A DNA stretch of 64,000 nt from Pontibacter oryzae (GCF_003576375.1 NZ_QWGE01000003.1:248001-312000), one strand, 5' to 3'; counted from the first letter of the stretch, positions 8,273-16,082 are shown. Notes: generated by a model from the letters alone, not told the origin. Numbers and translations are program-made.

Positions 8273-9499
8273 TCACAGGCCGGTCGCCTCGCCGGTATCG
8301 TCGGGCTTTGGCGGTGGCCTGCGTATGATGGGCCGTGGCCGCGCGGGCTTCGGCGTTGGGTTTTCTGCAGCTGTGTCGGTTTTCTCACGTGCCGCTTTAT
8401 TTTCCGCTTGATCCATACTTGCTTCCCCTTCCCTTTCTTGGGCAGGCTTTTGCAGGGCCGCTGGCCGCTTTATGACCGGCCTTTGGCGCGGTAGCTTTGG
8501 TGTTTCCTCCGTTGGCGCGGCTATACTTTGAGCTTCCTCCGCAGGGTTGTCGTCTATAGGCTTAGGCGGTTCTGCTGCTGGTTTTTGCAGGGCTGTTGAC
8601 CGTTTAATAACTGGGCGCGGGCGAATAGCAGGTTTAGCGGCAGACTCATTTTCAGGCTTTTGCTCCGGGGCTTTTTCCGGTTGCTGCAAGGCGGTAGGCC
8701 TTTTGATAACCGGCCTTGGGCGCGGCGCTTTTGGCTGCTCCTCGATAGTACTTGCATCCGGCGCAGTTGGCTCAGGCTTGGCTTCCGCATCGGGTGTTGG
8801 CTTTTGCAGCGCAGCCGGGCGCTTTATAACAGGGCGCGGCCTGGCTGGTTTGGCGTCAGTGGGCTCCTGGGCGGCTGGGTTTATACTTGGTTCAGCAGGT
8901 GCTGCGGCATCTTTTTCCTCTTCTGGTTTTTGCAGCGCGGCCGGGCGCTTAATCATCGGTCTTGGCCGTGCCGCAGGCTTAGTCGCCTCGCTATTTTCAG
9001 GAACGGAGGCAGTTTCATCCGCTTCGGTTTTCGGCTTAGCTATAACCGGCCGCTTCACCACTGGTCTAGGGCGCGGGGCTGGTGCCTCGGTGGTACTAGC
9101 TGCCTCAGCGGCTGGCTTCTCCAATGCTTCGCCCTCGGCAGGTTTTCGGATGGCTGCAGGGCGGCGCACCGCTGGCCTTGGCTTTGGAGCGCTTTCCGCA
9201 GGTGTGGCGGCAGGTGGTTGCTGCGTCGGTGCTGTCTCGGCAGGTGTTGGCTTAGCGGCTGCAACTGCCCTACGGGCTGCCGGCCGTGGCGCCGCCGCTG
9301 GCGCTGCTTTAGGGACATCCTCCTCCGCCAAGTGGTACCGCAGGCGCACATCGTTCAGCACCATCTTTAGCTGCACCTGAAAGCTGTTGGGGTGCATTTG
9401 TGCATACATCTCCTGCCATGCCACAAAACGCATGGGTTCTGCAGCCGCAAAAGCCGCCTTATTTATCCGCTTCTTTATAAGATACTCTTCAAACGTCAT
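8273..9499 (-). CDS. Pro/Ala/Arg-rich repeat protein with eight RPRPVIKRPAALQKP-type motifs
   Basis: A 408-residue protein. Residues 1-60 look folded: alpha-helical, with aromatic residues and a QVQLKMVLNDVRLRYHLAEED segment near the end. From about 65 it is low complexity. A basic motif of consensus RPRPVIKRPAALQKP recurs eight times, starting near residues 107, 143, 178, 220, 260, 293, 338 and 387. The copies are separated by acidic, Ala/Pro/Glu-rich linkers, so spacing is 33-49 residues. There is no signal peptide or membrane segment, so it is probably cytosolic. The alternation of basic beads and acidic linkers suggests an intrinsically disordered multivalent binder, perhaps of RNA, DNA or the ribosome (inference). 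I do not recognise the family. It lies 51 nt upstream of kbl on the same strand. Confidence 0.75.
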   Translation of the reverse strand: MTFEEYLIKKRINKAAFAAAEPMRFVAWQEMYAQMHPNSFQVQLKMVLNDVRLRYHLAEEDVPKAAPAAAPRPAARRAVAAAKPTPAETAPTQQPPAATPAESAPKPRPAVRRPAAIRKPAEGEALEKPAAEAASTTEAPAPRPRPVVKRPVIAKPKTEADETASVPENSEATKPAARPRPMIKRPAALQKPEEEKDAAAPAEPSINPAAQEPTDAKPARPRPVIKRPAALQKPTPDAEAKPEPTAPDASTIEEQPKAPRPRPVIKRPTALQQPEKAPEQKPENESAAKPAIRPRPVIKRSTALQKPAAEPPKPIDDNPAEEAQSIAAPTEETPKLPRQRPVIKRPAALQKPAQEREGEASMDQAENKAAREKTDTAAENPTPKPARPRPIIRRPPPKPDDTGEATGL

Positions 9500-9583
9500 G
9501 CAATACAGCCTTACTATGATGCGGTTTACGGTTACAGCCTGCTACAGGCTACTAAACTCATGTCTTGTATCAACTTCTTAGTA

Positions 9584-9591
9584 CAAAGATA
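9584..9591 (-). promoter_or_regulatory. Probable promoter -7 element of the repeat-protein gene
   Basis: On the minus strand the sequence reads TATCTTTG, a perfect match to the Bacteroidota -7 consensus TAnnTTTG, about 85 nt upstream of the ATG at 9499. I see no clear TTTG -33 element at the usual distance. Confidence 0.5.
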
Positions 9592-9742
9592 AGAAAATCC
9601 GCGGGCTGCACTTGGTTCATGTTACGCCTGTTTTAACTGTATTATCTAATCATCAAATCTGCCTCAAACGCTTTCCTGCGCCACATGGCTCGCCTACCTT
9701 TATTGCCAAGGTGAATACAGGTTAAAGTTAGATTAGTTGCAT

Positions 9743-9771
9743 GAGAGCGCTTGCTCCTGGCAGGCGCTCTC
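9743..9771. other. Hairpin in the divergent spacer before tdh
   Basis: GAGAGCGC (9743-9750) pairs with GCGCTCTC (9764-9771) around a 13-nt loop that can add TGC/GCA pairs. On the plus strand TTATTATAA follows. It belongs to no neighbouring gene end, because both flanking genes start here. It could terminate a short unannotated transcript. Otherwise I see nothing in 9500-9885 except the two promoters. Confidence 0.45.
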
Positions 9772-9835
9772 TTATTATAAACGTTCCTGCTGTTTACGCA
9801 CTAGGTCCTGCATGCTTTCTTCGGAAGTATATTTT

Positions 9836-9863
9836 TTGGATTGCACCGAATTCGGTTACTTTG
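9836..9863 (+). promoter_or_regulatory. Promoter of the threonine dehydrogenase gene
   Basis: TTG at 9836-9838, a 17-nt spacer and TTACTTTG at 9856-9863, close to the TAnnTTTG -7 consensus. Transcription would start near 9870, about 15 nt before the ATG at 9886. Confidence 0.6.
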
Positions 9864-9885
9864 TACAAAGATTTTGATTTAGCTT

Positions 9886-10860
9886 ATGGCAAACACAAGT
9901 GACACGGTATTGGTGATTGGTGCCTGCGGGCAACTGGGCTCAGAACTAACAATGGAACTGCGCCGCATGTATGGGGAGGCAAATGTAGTGGCAGCAGATA
10001 TCGCACCGCCAAAACAAGCTGACTTGCGCGATTCGGGCCCATTTGAGAAAGTGGATGTGCTGGATACAAACGTGCTGGCCAGCATAGCCGGCAAGTACAA
10101 ATTTAAGCAAATATATCACTTGGCAGCAGTGCTCTCGGCAACCGGCGAAAAGAATCCGAAGTTTGCCTGGAAACTGAACATGGATGGCCTGTTTAACGTC
10201 TTGGACCTGGCTCTGGAGCATAAGGTAGGCAGTGTCTACTGGCCTAGCTCTATTGCCTGCTTTGGCCCAAGCACGCCACGCCAGAACACACCGCAGCAAA
10301 CCATCATGGACCCAAACACTGTGTACGGCATCAGCAAGCAGGCTGGTGAGCGCTGGTGTGAGTATTACTTCCAGAAGTATGGCTTGGATGTGCGCAGCCT
10401 GCGCTACCCTGGCCTAATCGGCTACAAAGCACTGCCTGGCGGCGGCACCACTGATTATGCCGTGGATATTTACCACAAAGCCCTGGATGGCGAGGCGTTT
10501 GAGTGCTTCCTGAGCGAGGATACGTACCTGCCGATGATGTACATGCCCGATGCCCTGAAAGCAACTATTGACCTGATGCATGCCCCGGCAGAGCAGGTAA
10601 AAGTGCGCGACTCTTATAACCTGAGCGCCATGAGCTTCTCGCCACAGGAAATAGCGGCCTCCATTAAAAAGCACATTCCGGATTTCGAGATCATCTATAA
10701 ACCAGACTCGCGCCAGCAGATTGCCGACTCCTGGCCACAAAGTATAGACGACAGCGCTGCCCAACAGGATTGGGGCTGGAACCCAAGCTATACCCTGGAT
10801 GCCATGACCGAGGACATGCTGCTAAACCTTAAAAGGATGAAACAGGAGCAAACAGCTTAA
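9886..10860 (+). CDS. tdh: L-threonine 3-dehydrogenase, short-chain (epimerase-like) type
   Basis: A 324-residue NAD-dependent extended SDR protein. The Rossmann motif IGACGQLGSE is at 11-20, an Asp for NAD ribose at VVAAD, HLAA near 78-81, and the catalytic Tyr147/Lys151 in VYGISK, with Ser near 121-122. The sequence follows the epimerase-like threonine dehydrogenases rather than the zinc-dependent alcohol-dehydrogenase type of E. coli. The segment LPGGGTTDYAVDIYHKALDG after the catalytic site is characteristic. It oxidises threonine to 2-amino-3-oxobutyrate, the substrate of kbl encoded divergently at 7031-8221. Confidence 0.9.
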   Translation: MANTSDTVLVIGACGQLGSELTMELRRMYGEANVVAADIAPPKQADLRDSGPFEKVDVLDTNVLASIAGKYKFKQIYHLAAVLSATGEKNPKFAWKLNMDGLFNVLDLALEHKVGSVYWPSSIACFGPSTPRQNTPQQTIMDPNTVYGISKQAGERWCEYYFQKYGLDVRSLRYPGLIGYKALPGGGTTDYAVDIYHKALDGEAFECFLSEDTYLPMMYMPDALKATIDLMHAPAEQVKVRDSYNLSAMSFSPQEIAASIKKHIPDFEIIYKPDSRQQIADSWPQSIDDSAAQQDWGWNPSYTLDAMTEDMLLNLKRMKQEQTA

Positions 10861-10886
10861 ATCTGGCTGCATAGTATAAAGTATAA

Positions 10887-10922
10887 GCAAGAGAGGCGAT
10901 GCGAAAGTATCGCCTCTCTTGC
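10887..10922 (+). terminator. Terminator of tdh
   Basis: A perfect 14-bp stem (10887-10900 with 10909-10922) with an 8-nt loop, followed by TTTACAGG. It lies 26 nt after the tdh stop. Confidence 0.85.
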
Positions 10923-11038
10923 TTTACAGGCAGCCTCTAGTTGGCAAACTGGCGCAACGTATAAATTGCTTTCCAAACCTGCACGCGCGTTACAAGTATA
11001 ATCTCCTGGTCACTCCTATTACCCTCAAAATCCTGAGC

Positions 11039-11767
11039 ATGATTGTAAACGCAACACCCCAAGGCTGGGAAGTAATTTACCAGCAGGCACACGGTATGCT
11101 GGCTGCCCAGTTAGCATATTATCTTAAGCCCGAACTGCAATGCGCCCATTGGGTAGAAACGCTGGTAGCCATTGCCAACCACGACAACCGCCAGCGCACC
11201 TGGCACGGGCAAGATGGCCTAACGCCAGCTGGCGCGCCCGCCGACTTTACACTACAGCCTAACACCCTGGAGCAAGCCCATGCCCTGATGGATGCCGTAC
11301 GCTTCCAGGGCCGCTGGGTAACGCTGCTCACCTCCATGCACATGATTTACCTGTACGAAAGCCGCCGCGGCGAGAACCAAACCACCGATACCTTCCTGGA
11401 TGCGCAACTAGAGCTGCAGGAGAGCTGCAGGAAAACGCTTAAGCTCACTAAAAAGCAGCCCCAGCAAGCCTACGCCATCCTGCAGTGGTGCGACCGCCTC
11501 TCGCTTATACTTTGCCGCAACGAGCTACCCGCCGATGAGCGCACGCTAGAGATTACCACCGGCCCAGATGGCAAATCATACTTTGTGAAGCAGCTGCCCA
11601 GCCAAACGGTAAGTATAAACCCGTGGCCTTTCGCAGAAACCCACCTGGAGGTAAGCCTGGAATACCGCGAGCTCTACCAGCTCCAGTTTAAGAATGATGC
11701 GGAGTTGGCCACAGCCATGCATCAGGCTGAGGTAAAGTATAAAAGCTGGGTGCTGGAGAAAGAATAA
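11039..11767 (+). CDS. DUF3891 family protein
   Basis: A protein of 242 residues from the ATG at 11039. The open frame extends upstream, but only through the tdh terminator and without an ATG, so the later start is right. The N terminus MIVNATPQGWEVIYQQAHG and the pattern of conserved His and Asp (AHGMLAAQLA, IANHDNRQ, MHMIYLYESRRG) match the DUF3891 family as I know it. An HD-like, metal-binding helical fold is possible given the His and Asp spacing, but this is inference. It sits upstream of a thioredoxin-like gene on the same strand. Confidence 0.8.
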   Translation: MIVNATPQGWEVIYQQAHGMLAAQLAYYLKPELQCAHWVETLVAIANHDNRQRTWHGQDGLTPAGAPADFTLQPNTLEQAHALMDAVRFQGRWVTLLTSMHMIYLYESRRGENQTTDTFLDAQLELQESCRKTLKLTKKQPQQAYAILQWCDRLSLILCRNELPADERTLEITTGPDGKSYFVKQLPSQTVSINPWPFAETHLEVSLEYRELYQLQFKNDAELATAMHQAEVKYKSWVLEKE

Positions 11768-11886
11768 GTTCAGTGCAACATGTAGCTTTGCTCAAACAGA
11801 AGGCATGTTCAAAAACTCATCTTTTTTTAACCAATAGCGGCCAGCCTTCGTCTATACTTCTTAGCAAATTAGCGCCACACATACCC

Positions 11887-12204
11887 ATGACTATTACAGA
11901 AGCCACAGACAACGACCTGAGAAAGCTGATTTTTGAGAGAGATAAGGTAATCGTAAAGTTTGTAGACGAATCCTGCCCTATTTGCAAAACCCTGGAGCCT
12001 GCCTTTGCCCGGCTTGCCGCCGACCCGGCTTATACCGACATCATGTTTGTGCGCATGCACGCTAAAGAAAACCCTGTATCGAGCAAGGAGGTAAAGCTAA
12101 CCGGCACACCATTTTTCGCCACGTACCGTAACGGCACTCTGCGCGACTGCGGCATTATCTCGACGGAGGAAGGAGTGAAAGAGATCCTGGTTCGCCTGAA
12201 ATAA
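11887..12204 (+). CDS. Thioredoxin-like protein
   Basis: A protein of 105 residues from the ATG at 11887; the upstream extension has no good start and reads through the spacer. The thioredoxin fold is evident: VIVKFVDESCPICKTLEPAFARLA with a CPIC active site instead of the usual CGPC, then the cis-Pro segment TGTPFFATYRNG. The absence of a signal peptide places it in the cytosol. The changed active-site dipeptide (PI) should alter its redox potential. It probably works as a general thiol reductant or disulfide handler; its partner is unknown. It belongs to the same transcriptional direction as DUF3891 and DUF4403. Confidence 0.8.
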   Translation: MTITEATDNDLRKLIFERDKVIVKFVDESCPICKTLEPAFARLAADPAYTDIMFVRMHAKENPVSSKEVKLTGTPFFATYRNGTLRDCGIISTEEGVKEILVRLK

Positions 12205-12296
12205 ATATCCCTGACTATTTCGGAACGCCCCAGCGCCTATAGCTGTTTTCAGAAACCTGTGCTAACTTGCGCAGCTTTTTTAAAATCAGCTAAAAC

Positions 12297-13751
12297 GTGT
12301 ATAAAAACCACCTTCTCAAGAGCTTAGTGCTCCTATTACTCATAGCCTCCGGCTTTGCCATGCCTGGCTGCTCCAGCACCGATAAACTGAACACAGCCGC
12401 CCCGGACGCTACGGCGCTTGGCGCACCGGCCTATAAACCGCAGCTCTCCTCCATCTCAGTGCCAGTTTCAATTTCTATCGCGGCCATGGAGGACAAGCTA
12501 AACCAGGAGCTTTCGGGGGTGCTGTACAAGGATACCAACCTGAACGACGACAACGTGGCCGTAACCGTGACCAAGAAGGGTCGCATGAGCATCCGGGCCG
12601 ATAAGGATAAGATATACTTCTCGGTGCCGCTGCATATCTACGCCAAAGGCCGATGGAAATGGGACCCTTGCAAACTGTGCCCCGCCATCGATAAAACTGA
12701 AGACACAAGCTTCGATATGGTGATTAACACTGAAAGCAGAATTGGCCTGACGGAGGATTACCGCATTAACACCATAACCAGCGGCGATTTTGAGTGGGGC
12801 AACACAAAACCGGTGCTGGAGCTTGGCCCCCTTAAGATCGGGCTTGCCCGTTTTGTGGAACCTGCCCTGCGCAACCAGATGAGCACGCTCTCCAAGCAAC
12901 TGGACAAAGAGCTGCAAAGCCGCCTCGACATGAAAAAGTATGTAACCGAGGCCTGGGTGATGCTGCAGGAGCCTGTAAAGCTGGACGATGCTATGAACGC
13001 CTGGCTAAGCGTGGTGCCCAAAGAAGTACGCATGGCGCCGCTGCAAGCCAAGAACGGCACCCTGAACACCCGCCTCGGCATTACCTCATACATTGCCGTT
13101 ACCACCGATGGCAAACCAAAAACGCAGGTCAACAGAAACCTGCCTAAACTTATTGTGGATAGCCGCCTGAGCGATGAGATACAGATTGGCCTTACGGCAA
13201 ATATCCCGTACGCGCACGCCAGTAAACTATTGCAGGAGCAGGTAGCCAAACAGACCTACAAGTTCGACGGAGGCAAAAGCCAGCTCACTGTAAACGATGC
13301 GTCCATCAGCCCAAGCGGCAACCAACTGATTATGATGCTAGACGTGAACGGCAAAACCAAAGCCGGCTTGTTTACCAAGAAGATCGTAGGCAAAGTATAC
13401 CTGCGCGGCACGCCATACTACGATGCCGAAACCGCCTCCATTAAGGTGCGCGACGTAGACTACGACCTCGACACGAAAGATAAACTGCTAAGTACCGCCA
13501 GCTGGCTCGCCAAGAACAAGTTTAAGGATATGATTCAGCAGCAGGTAAACATCCCCGTGAGAACCGAGCTAGAGAACGCCCGGAAAATGCTGCAAGCCAG
13601 CCTGGACCAGCAGGGCCGTGTGCATGAGTCGGTGCTGCTGCGCGGAAGTATAAAAGAGATCACCCCAGATAACATTTACCTAACCGCAGACGGCATTAAA
13701 GCTGTAGTTAACGCCAAAGGCACGCTAACCGCAACCGTGGATAAGTTTTAA
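12297..13751 (+). CDS. DUF4403 family lipoprotein
   Basis: A 484-residue protein starting with GTG at 12297. The signal peptide carries a lipobox ending PGCSS, with the Cys at 25. The mature region shows two related halves of about 200 residues (SISVPVSISIAAMEDKLNQEL near 53-73 and IQIGLTANIPYAHASKLLQEQ near 297-317). This is typical of DUF4403, whose structure resembles the lipid-binding SMP/BPI-like fold. Lipid transport or envelope maintenance at the inner face of the outer membrane is plausible but unproven. The C-terminal part ends in a compact beta-rich domain. The gene converges on the 13900-14640 gene. Confidence 0.8.
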   Translation: MYKNHLLKSLVLLLLIASGFAMPGCSSTDKLNTAAPDATALGAPAYKPQLSSISVPVSISIAAMEDKLNQELSGVLYKDTNLNDDNVAVTVTKKGRMSIRADKDKIYFSVPLHIYAKGRWKWDPCKLCPAIDKTEDTSFDMVINTESRIGLTEDYRINTITSGDFEWGNTKPVLELGPLKIGLARFVEPALRNQMSTLSKQLDKELQSRLDMKKYVTEAWVMLQEPVKLDDAMNAWLSVVPKEVRMAPLQAKNGTLNTRLGITSYIAVTTDGKPKTQVNRNLPKLIVDSRLSDEIQIGLTANIPYAHASKLLQEQVAKQTYKFDGGKSQLTVNDASISPSGNQLIMMLDVNGKTKAGLFTKKIVGKVYLRGTPYYDAETASIKVRDVDYDLDTKDKLLSTASWLAKNKFKDMIQQQVNIPVRTELENARKMLQASLDQQGRVHESVLLRGSIKEITPDNIYLTADGIKAVVNAKGTLTATVDKF

Positions 13752-13755
13752 TTTT

Positions 13756-13899
13756 TTAGACGTTAGATTTTAGACGCTAGACCTTAGACAAATGAAAAAG
13801 CAATTGAGGCTGCCATTACGGGAGCCTCAATCGCTTTTTCATTAATCGTTACACAAAATCTAATGTCTAACGTCTTATGTCTAAAACCTAACCTCTAAC
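13756..13899. repeat. Inverted-repeat bracket of TTAGACGT-type short repeats around a terminator
   Basis: Right after the DUF4403 stop, 13756-13792 consists of degenerate copies of TTAGAC(G)TTAGA. From about 13855 to 13899, directly before the stop of the opposing gene, the same words occur inverted (TCTAATGTCTAACGTC and following). The bidirectional terminator 13793-13841 sits between them. Confidence 0.65.
13793..13841. terminator. Bidirectional terminator between convergent genes
   Basis: A 19-nt stem with 18 pairs (13793-13811 with 13823-13841) and an 11-nt loop. The arms begin TGAAAAAGC and end GCTTTTTCA, so each strand has a T-rich 3' side. Confidence 0.85.
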
Positions 13900-14640
13900 C
13901 TAGAGCTTATCCATCGGCGTTGGGCTGTTGAAAACGGAATCTGAAATAGCGGTTGGCGCGGCAATATGCGTGAGTTTGAAGTCGCTTTGCGGGTTGCTGC
14001 GGTCGCTGGCTAGCTTTATACTTCCGTAGTCTTTGTAATCGCTCCAGCGGCGGGTAAACGATGGCTCCTTGTCCTCGAAATTCCTGAAAAAGGCCCACTG
14101 CGTTACCAAACCCGAGTTTCTATCTACCCACACGTGGTATTTATTCTGTGGCGTCAGGCCCACTTCCTCAAAGGTCATTTGCAGCACATCGGCTTTGGCG
14201 CCATCCATGGTTTGCTGCTCTGCTACATACTTTAGCGTAACGCCCGGGTCTTGTAGCTTAAAGGGCATTACCAGCCAGTAAGAGTTGTTTATGAACAGGG
14301 CGTAAGCGCGGTCCAGCATCTTCTGCTTCTCCTCGGGGTTTTGCAACTCCCGGCCTGCCACGTATACTTTGCCCTGCTTGGTTTGGGTATCGATGATGGC
14401 TATTGTGCTGTCTTTCTCCCACCGGAAACGGTTTTGGTGCTTATCCCAGACCTGGTATTGGTTGTTAAAGGTCCAGGCAAGGTAGCGGGTATCGTCCCAA
14501 CCTTTTTGTCCGCCCATTTTCTTCATCACCTTTGCGGCAATTGCTTTGGCTTTAGCATCTGATTGAGCAGCAGCGTTTATGATGGGTAAAGCCACAAGGC
14601 AAAGTATAAAAAGAGGCTTCAGAAAATTTTTCGATAACAT
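13900..14640 (-). CDS. Secreted protein, LolA-like fold likely
   Basis: A 246-residue protein with a signal peptide (1-25, cleavage after AAAQ). The mature part starts KAKAIAAKVMKKMGGQKGWDDTRYLAWTF, which fits the start of periplasmic LolA/LolB-like and DUF6503-type proteins of Bacteroidota. Later strands contain YWLVMPFKLQDPGVTLKYV and VWVDRNSGLVTQWAFF, typical of an outer-membrane lipoprotein-sorting fold. I assign only the fold class, with moderate confidence. No Cys is present after the signal peptide, so it is soluble in the periplasm rather than lipidated. It has its own promoter region and a shared bidirectional terminator. Confidence 0.65.
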   Translation of the reverse strand: MLSKNFLKPLFILCLVALPIINAAAQSDAKAKAIAAKVMKKMGGQKGWDDTRYLAWTFNNQYQVWDKHQNRFRWEKDSTIAIIDTQTKQGKVYVAGRELQNPEEKQKMLDRAYALFINNSYWLVMPFKLQDPGVTLKYVAEQQTMDGAKADVLQMTFEEVGLTPQNKYHVWVDRNSGLVTQWAFFRNFEDKEPSFTRRWSDYKDYGSIKLASDRSNPQSDFKLTHIAAPTAISDSVFNSPTPMDKL

Positions 14641-14783
14641 ATGAGTATAGTTTATTAAAGTGCCTTAAGTTACGGATTTATACTTTAGAAGCTATCGGCC
14701 TTAGGCTTACTTCAGCTTGTTTTTAACCCAACACAAAGTGCTGCCGTATCCATCTAGGTATACCAAACACTGCAAAACCGCCT

Positions 14784-15746
14784 ATGGCAAATAATTATAC
14801 TCCGAAAGAGATTTTTGGGCTGCTCAAGACCTCTGGCATCGAGTTCCTGGACAATAAATCGCTGCGGTTGGCGGCTGCCCTAGCTTTTAACGCCATTTTC
14901 TCCATCCCGCCTATCCTGATCATACTTATAAAAGTGGCAAGTCTGTTTTTGGGCGAGGAGGCTGTGTCCGGGGAGCTTGCCAGCACTATCTCCAAAGCTA
15001 TCGGGCCTAATGCAGCCGAAGCCATACAAGGCGTTATTAAAAATGCGTCGATGGCCGAATCGTCGGGGTGGGCGTTGTGGGTTGGTATTGGCACTACTAT
15101 TTTTGCGGCCACCACGTTTTTCTCCACCCTGCAAGAGTCGCTTAACAGCGTCTGGAACCTAAAGGTAAAACCAACCAACGGCATCCTTCAAATGGCCAAA
15201 GTACGCATGTTCTCGTTTGGTATAATCCTGAGCATTGCGCTGCTCATGCTGATTTCATTCGTGATAAGCACAGGCATCTCGGTGCTTAGCGATTTCCTGT
15301 CGGACCAGCTGCCGGGCATTGGCGTTTGGGTGATAAAGCTGATAGATTTTGTGGTATCGGTAGGGCTGGTAACGCTCTTGTTCGGGCTGATCTTTAAATA
15401 CCTACCGGATGCGCACATCCGCTGGCAAGACACTCTGATCGGAGCGCTGATCACGGCCTTGCTTTTTGCGCTGGGCAAGTTCCTGATAAGCTTATACATC
15501 GGCACTTCCGACCCAGGTTCTGCCTATGGTGCGGCGGGCTCCATTATCGTGCTGCTCGTCTGGATCTACTATTCCTCCATGATCGTGTTTTACGGTGCTG
15601 AGTTTACGCAGCAGTATGCCACCAAGTATGGCCAGCGCATCCACCCGAAATCCCATGCCGTGTTCGTGGAAGAGCGCGAGGTACACAAAGACCCCCAAGA
15701 CAAGAAAAGCGGAAGGCCGCCTTCTGAAGGCAGGTTTGAAGGGTAG
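14784..15746 (+). CDS. YihY/BrkB family inner-membrane protein
   Basis: A 320-residue protein with about six transmembrane helices. It has the YihY/UPF0761 signature: the N-terminal LRLAAALAFNAIFSIPPIL segment, TIFAATTFFSTLQESLNSVWN near 110-130, and PDAHIRWQDTLIGALITALLF near 210-230. The C-terminal LLVWIYYSSMIVFYGAEFTQQYA is the conserved end, followed by a charged cytosolic tail. The family was once called ribonuclease BN in error; its true role is unknown, and an envelope transport or virulence-associated function has been proposed. The gene is monocistronic and converges on rlmN. Confidence 0.9.
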   Translation: MANNYTPKEIFGLLKTSGIEFLDNKSLRLAAALAFNAIFSIPPILIILIKVASLFLGEEAVSGELASTISKAIGPNAAEAIQGVIKNASMAESSGWALWVGIGTTIFAATTFFSTLQESLNSVWNLKVKPTNGILQMAKVRMFSFGIILSIALLMLISFVISTGISVLSDFLSDQLPGIGVWVIKLIDFVVSVGLVTLLFGLIFKYLPDAHIRWQDTLIGALITALLFALGKFLISLYIGTSDPGSAYGAAGSIIVLLVWIYYSSMIVFYGAEFTQQYATKYGQRIHPKSHAVFVEEREVHKDPQDKKSGRPPSEGRFEG

Positions 15747-15831
15747 GCTTTTGCGTAGCACGTAATACGTATCAGGTAGCACGATGCATGCCTCAGGTTT
15801 AGCGAGAGCGCAACCTATGGCTAAGTTCGGC

Positions 15832-15907
15832 CCAGTTTGTAATTGGCAAAAATATACTTGCGCCAGTTGCAAACTGGCAAGTTTCCTAACCACCAGTTAC
15901 AAACTGG
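15832..15907. repeat. Three evenly spaced 15-bp palindromes CCAGTT-N3-AACTGG
   Basis: Copies lie at 15832-15846 (one arm mismatch, AATTGG), 15863-15877 and 15893-15907. Their centres are 31 and 30 bp apart, three helical turns. They have no T tails, so they look more like protein-binding sites or REP-type elements than terminators. Confidence 0.7.
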
Positions 15908-15970
15908 CGGTATGAAAAGAGGTGTGCTGCGGCCAAAACACATCCGCCCGGTATACATCACATAAAAAGC

Positions 15971-16009
15971 AAGAGCGGCACCTGCGTATTATTCGCAGGT
16001 GCCGCTCTT
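15971..16009. terminator. Bidirectional terminator between yihY and rlmN
   Basis: A perfect 16-bp stem (15971-15986 with 15994-16009) with a 7-nt loop. It is T-rich on the plus strand (CTTTTATACTTTTA) and followed by GCTTTTTATG on the minus strand. Confidence 0.9.
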
Positions 16010-16082
16010 TTATACTTTTACTCAGGTTAGTTAATCCCTATGTGCATCGTGCTACTTGATACGTGCTACGTGCTACGCTAAG

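Larger units (their letters stand above)
15753..16078. repeat. Long inverted-repeat bracket at the yihY/rlmN junction
   Basis: A 36-nt arm at 15753-15788 begins 6 nt after the yihY stop. Its inverted copy at 16043-16078 ends 4 nt before the rlmN stop, with 33 of 36 positions matching. The arms contain GTAGCACG words. Between them lie three CCAGTT-N3-AACTGG palindromes and a bidirectional terminator. Confidence 0.85.

Noticed and set aside
8547-9380. Long plus-strand open frame (277 codons) rich in Gly, Ala and Ser opposite the repeat protein
   Set aside because: It is the antisense image of the repetitive, GC-rich gene on the minus strand. The minus frame has a normal N-terminal domain and a conserved bead motif; the plus frame has neither promoter nor recognisable protein features.
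8273-9499. CRISPR-like periodic repeat
   Set aside because: The periodicity is at protein level in one open frame. Spacers vary in length and are in frame, and the repeated DNA is not near-identical as CRISPR repeats are.
10919-11038. N-terminal extension of the DUF3891 protein from a TTG
   Set aside because: It would begin inside the tdh terminator stem; the ATG at 11039 gives the family's normal N terminus.
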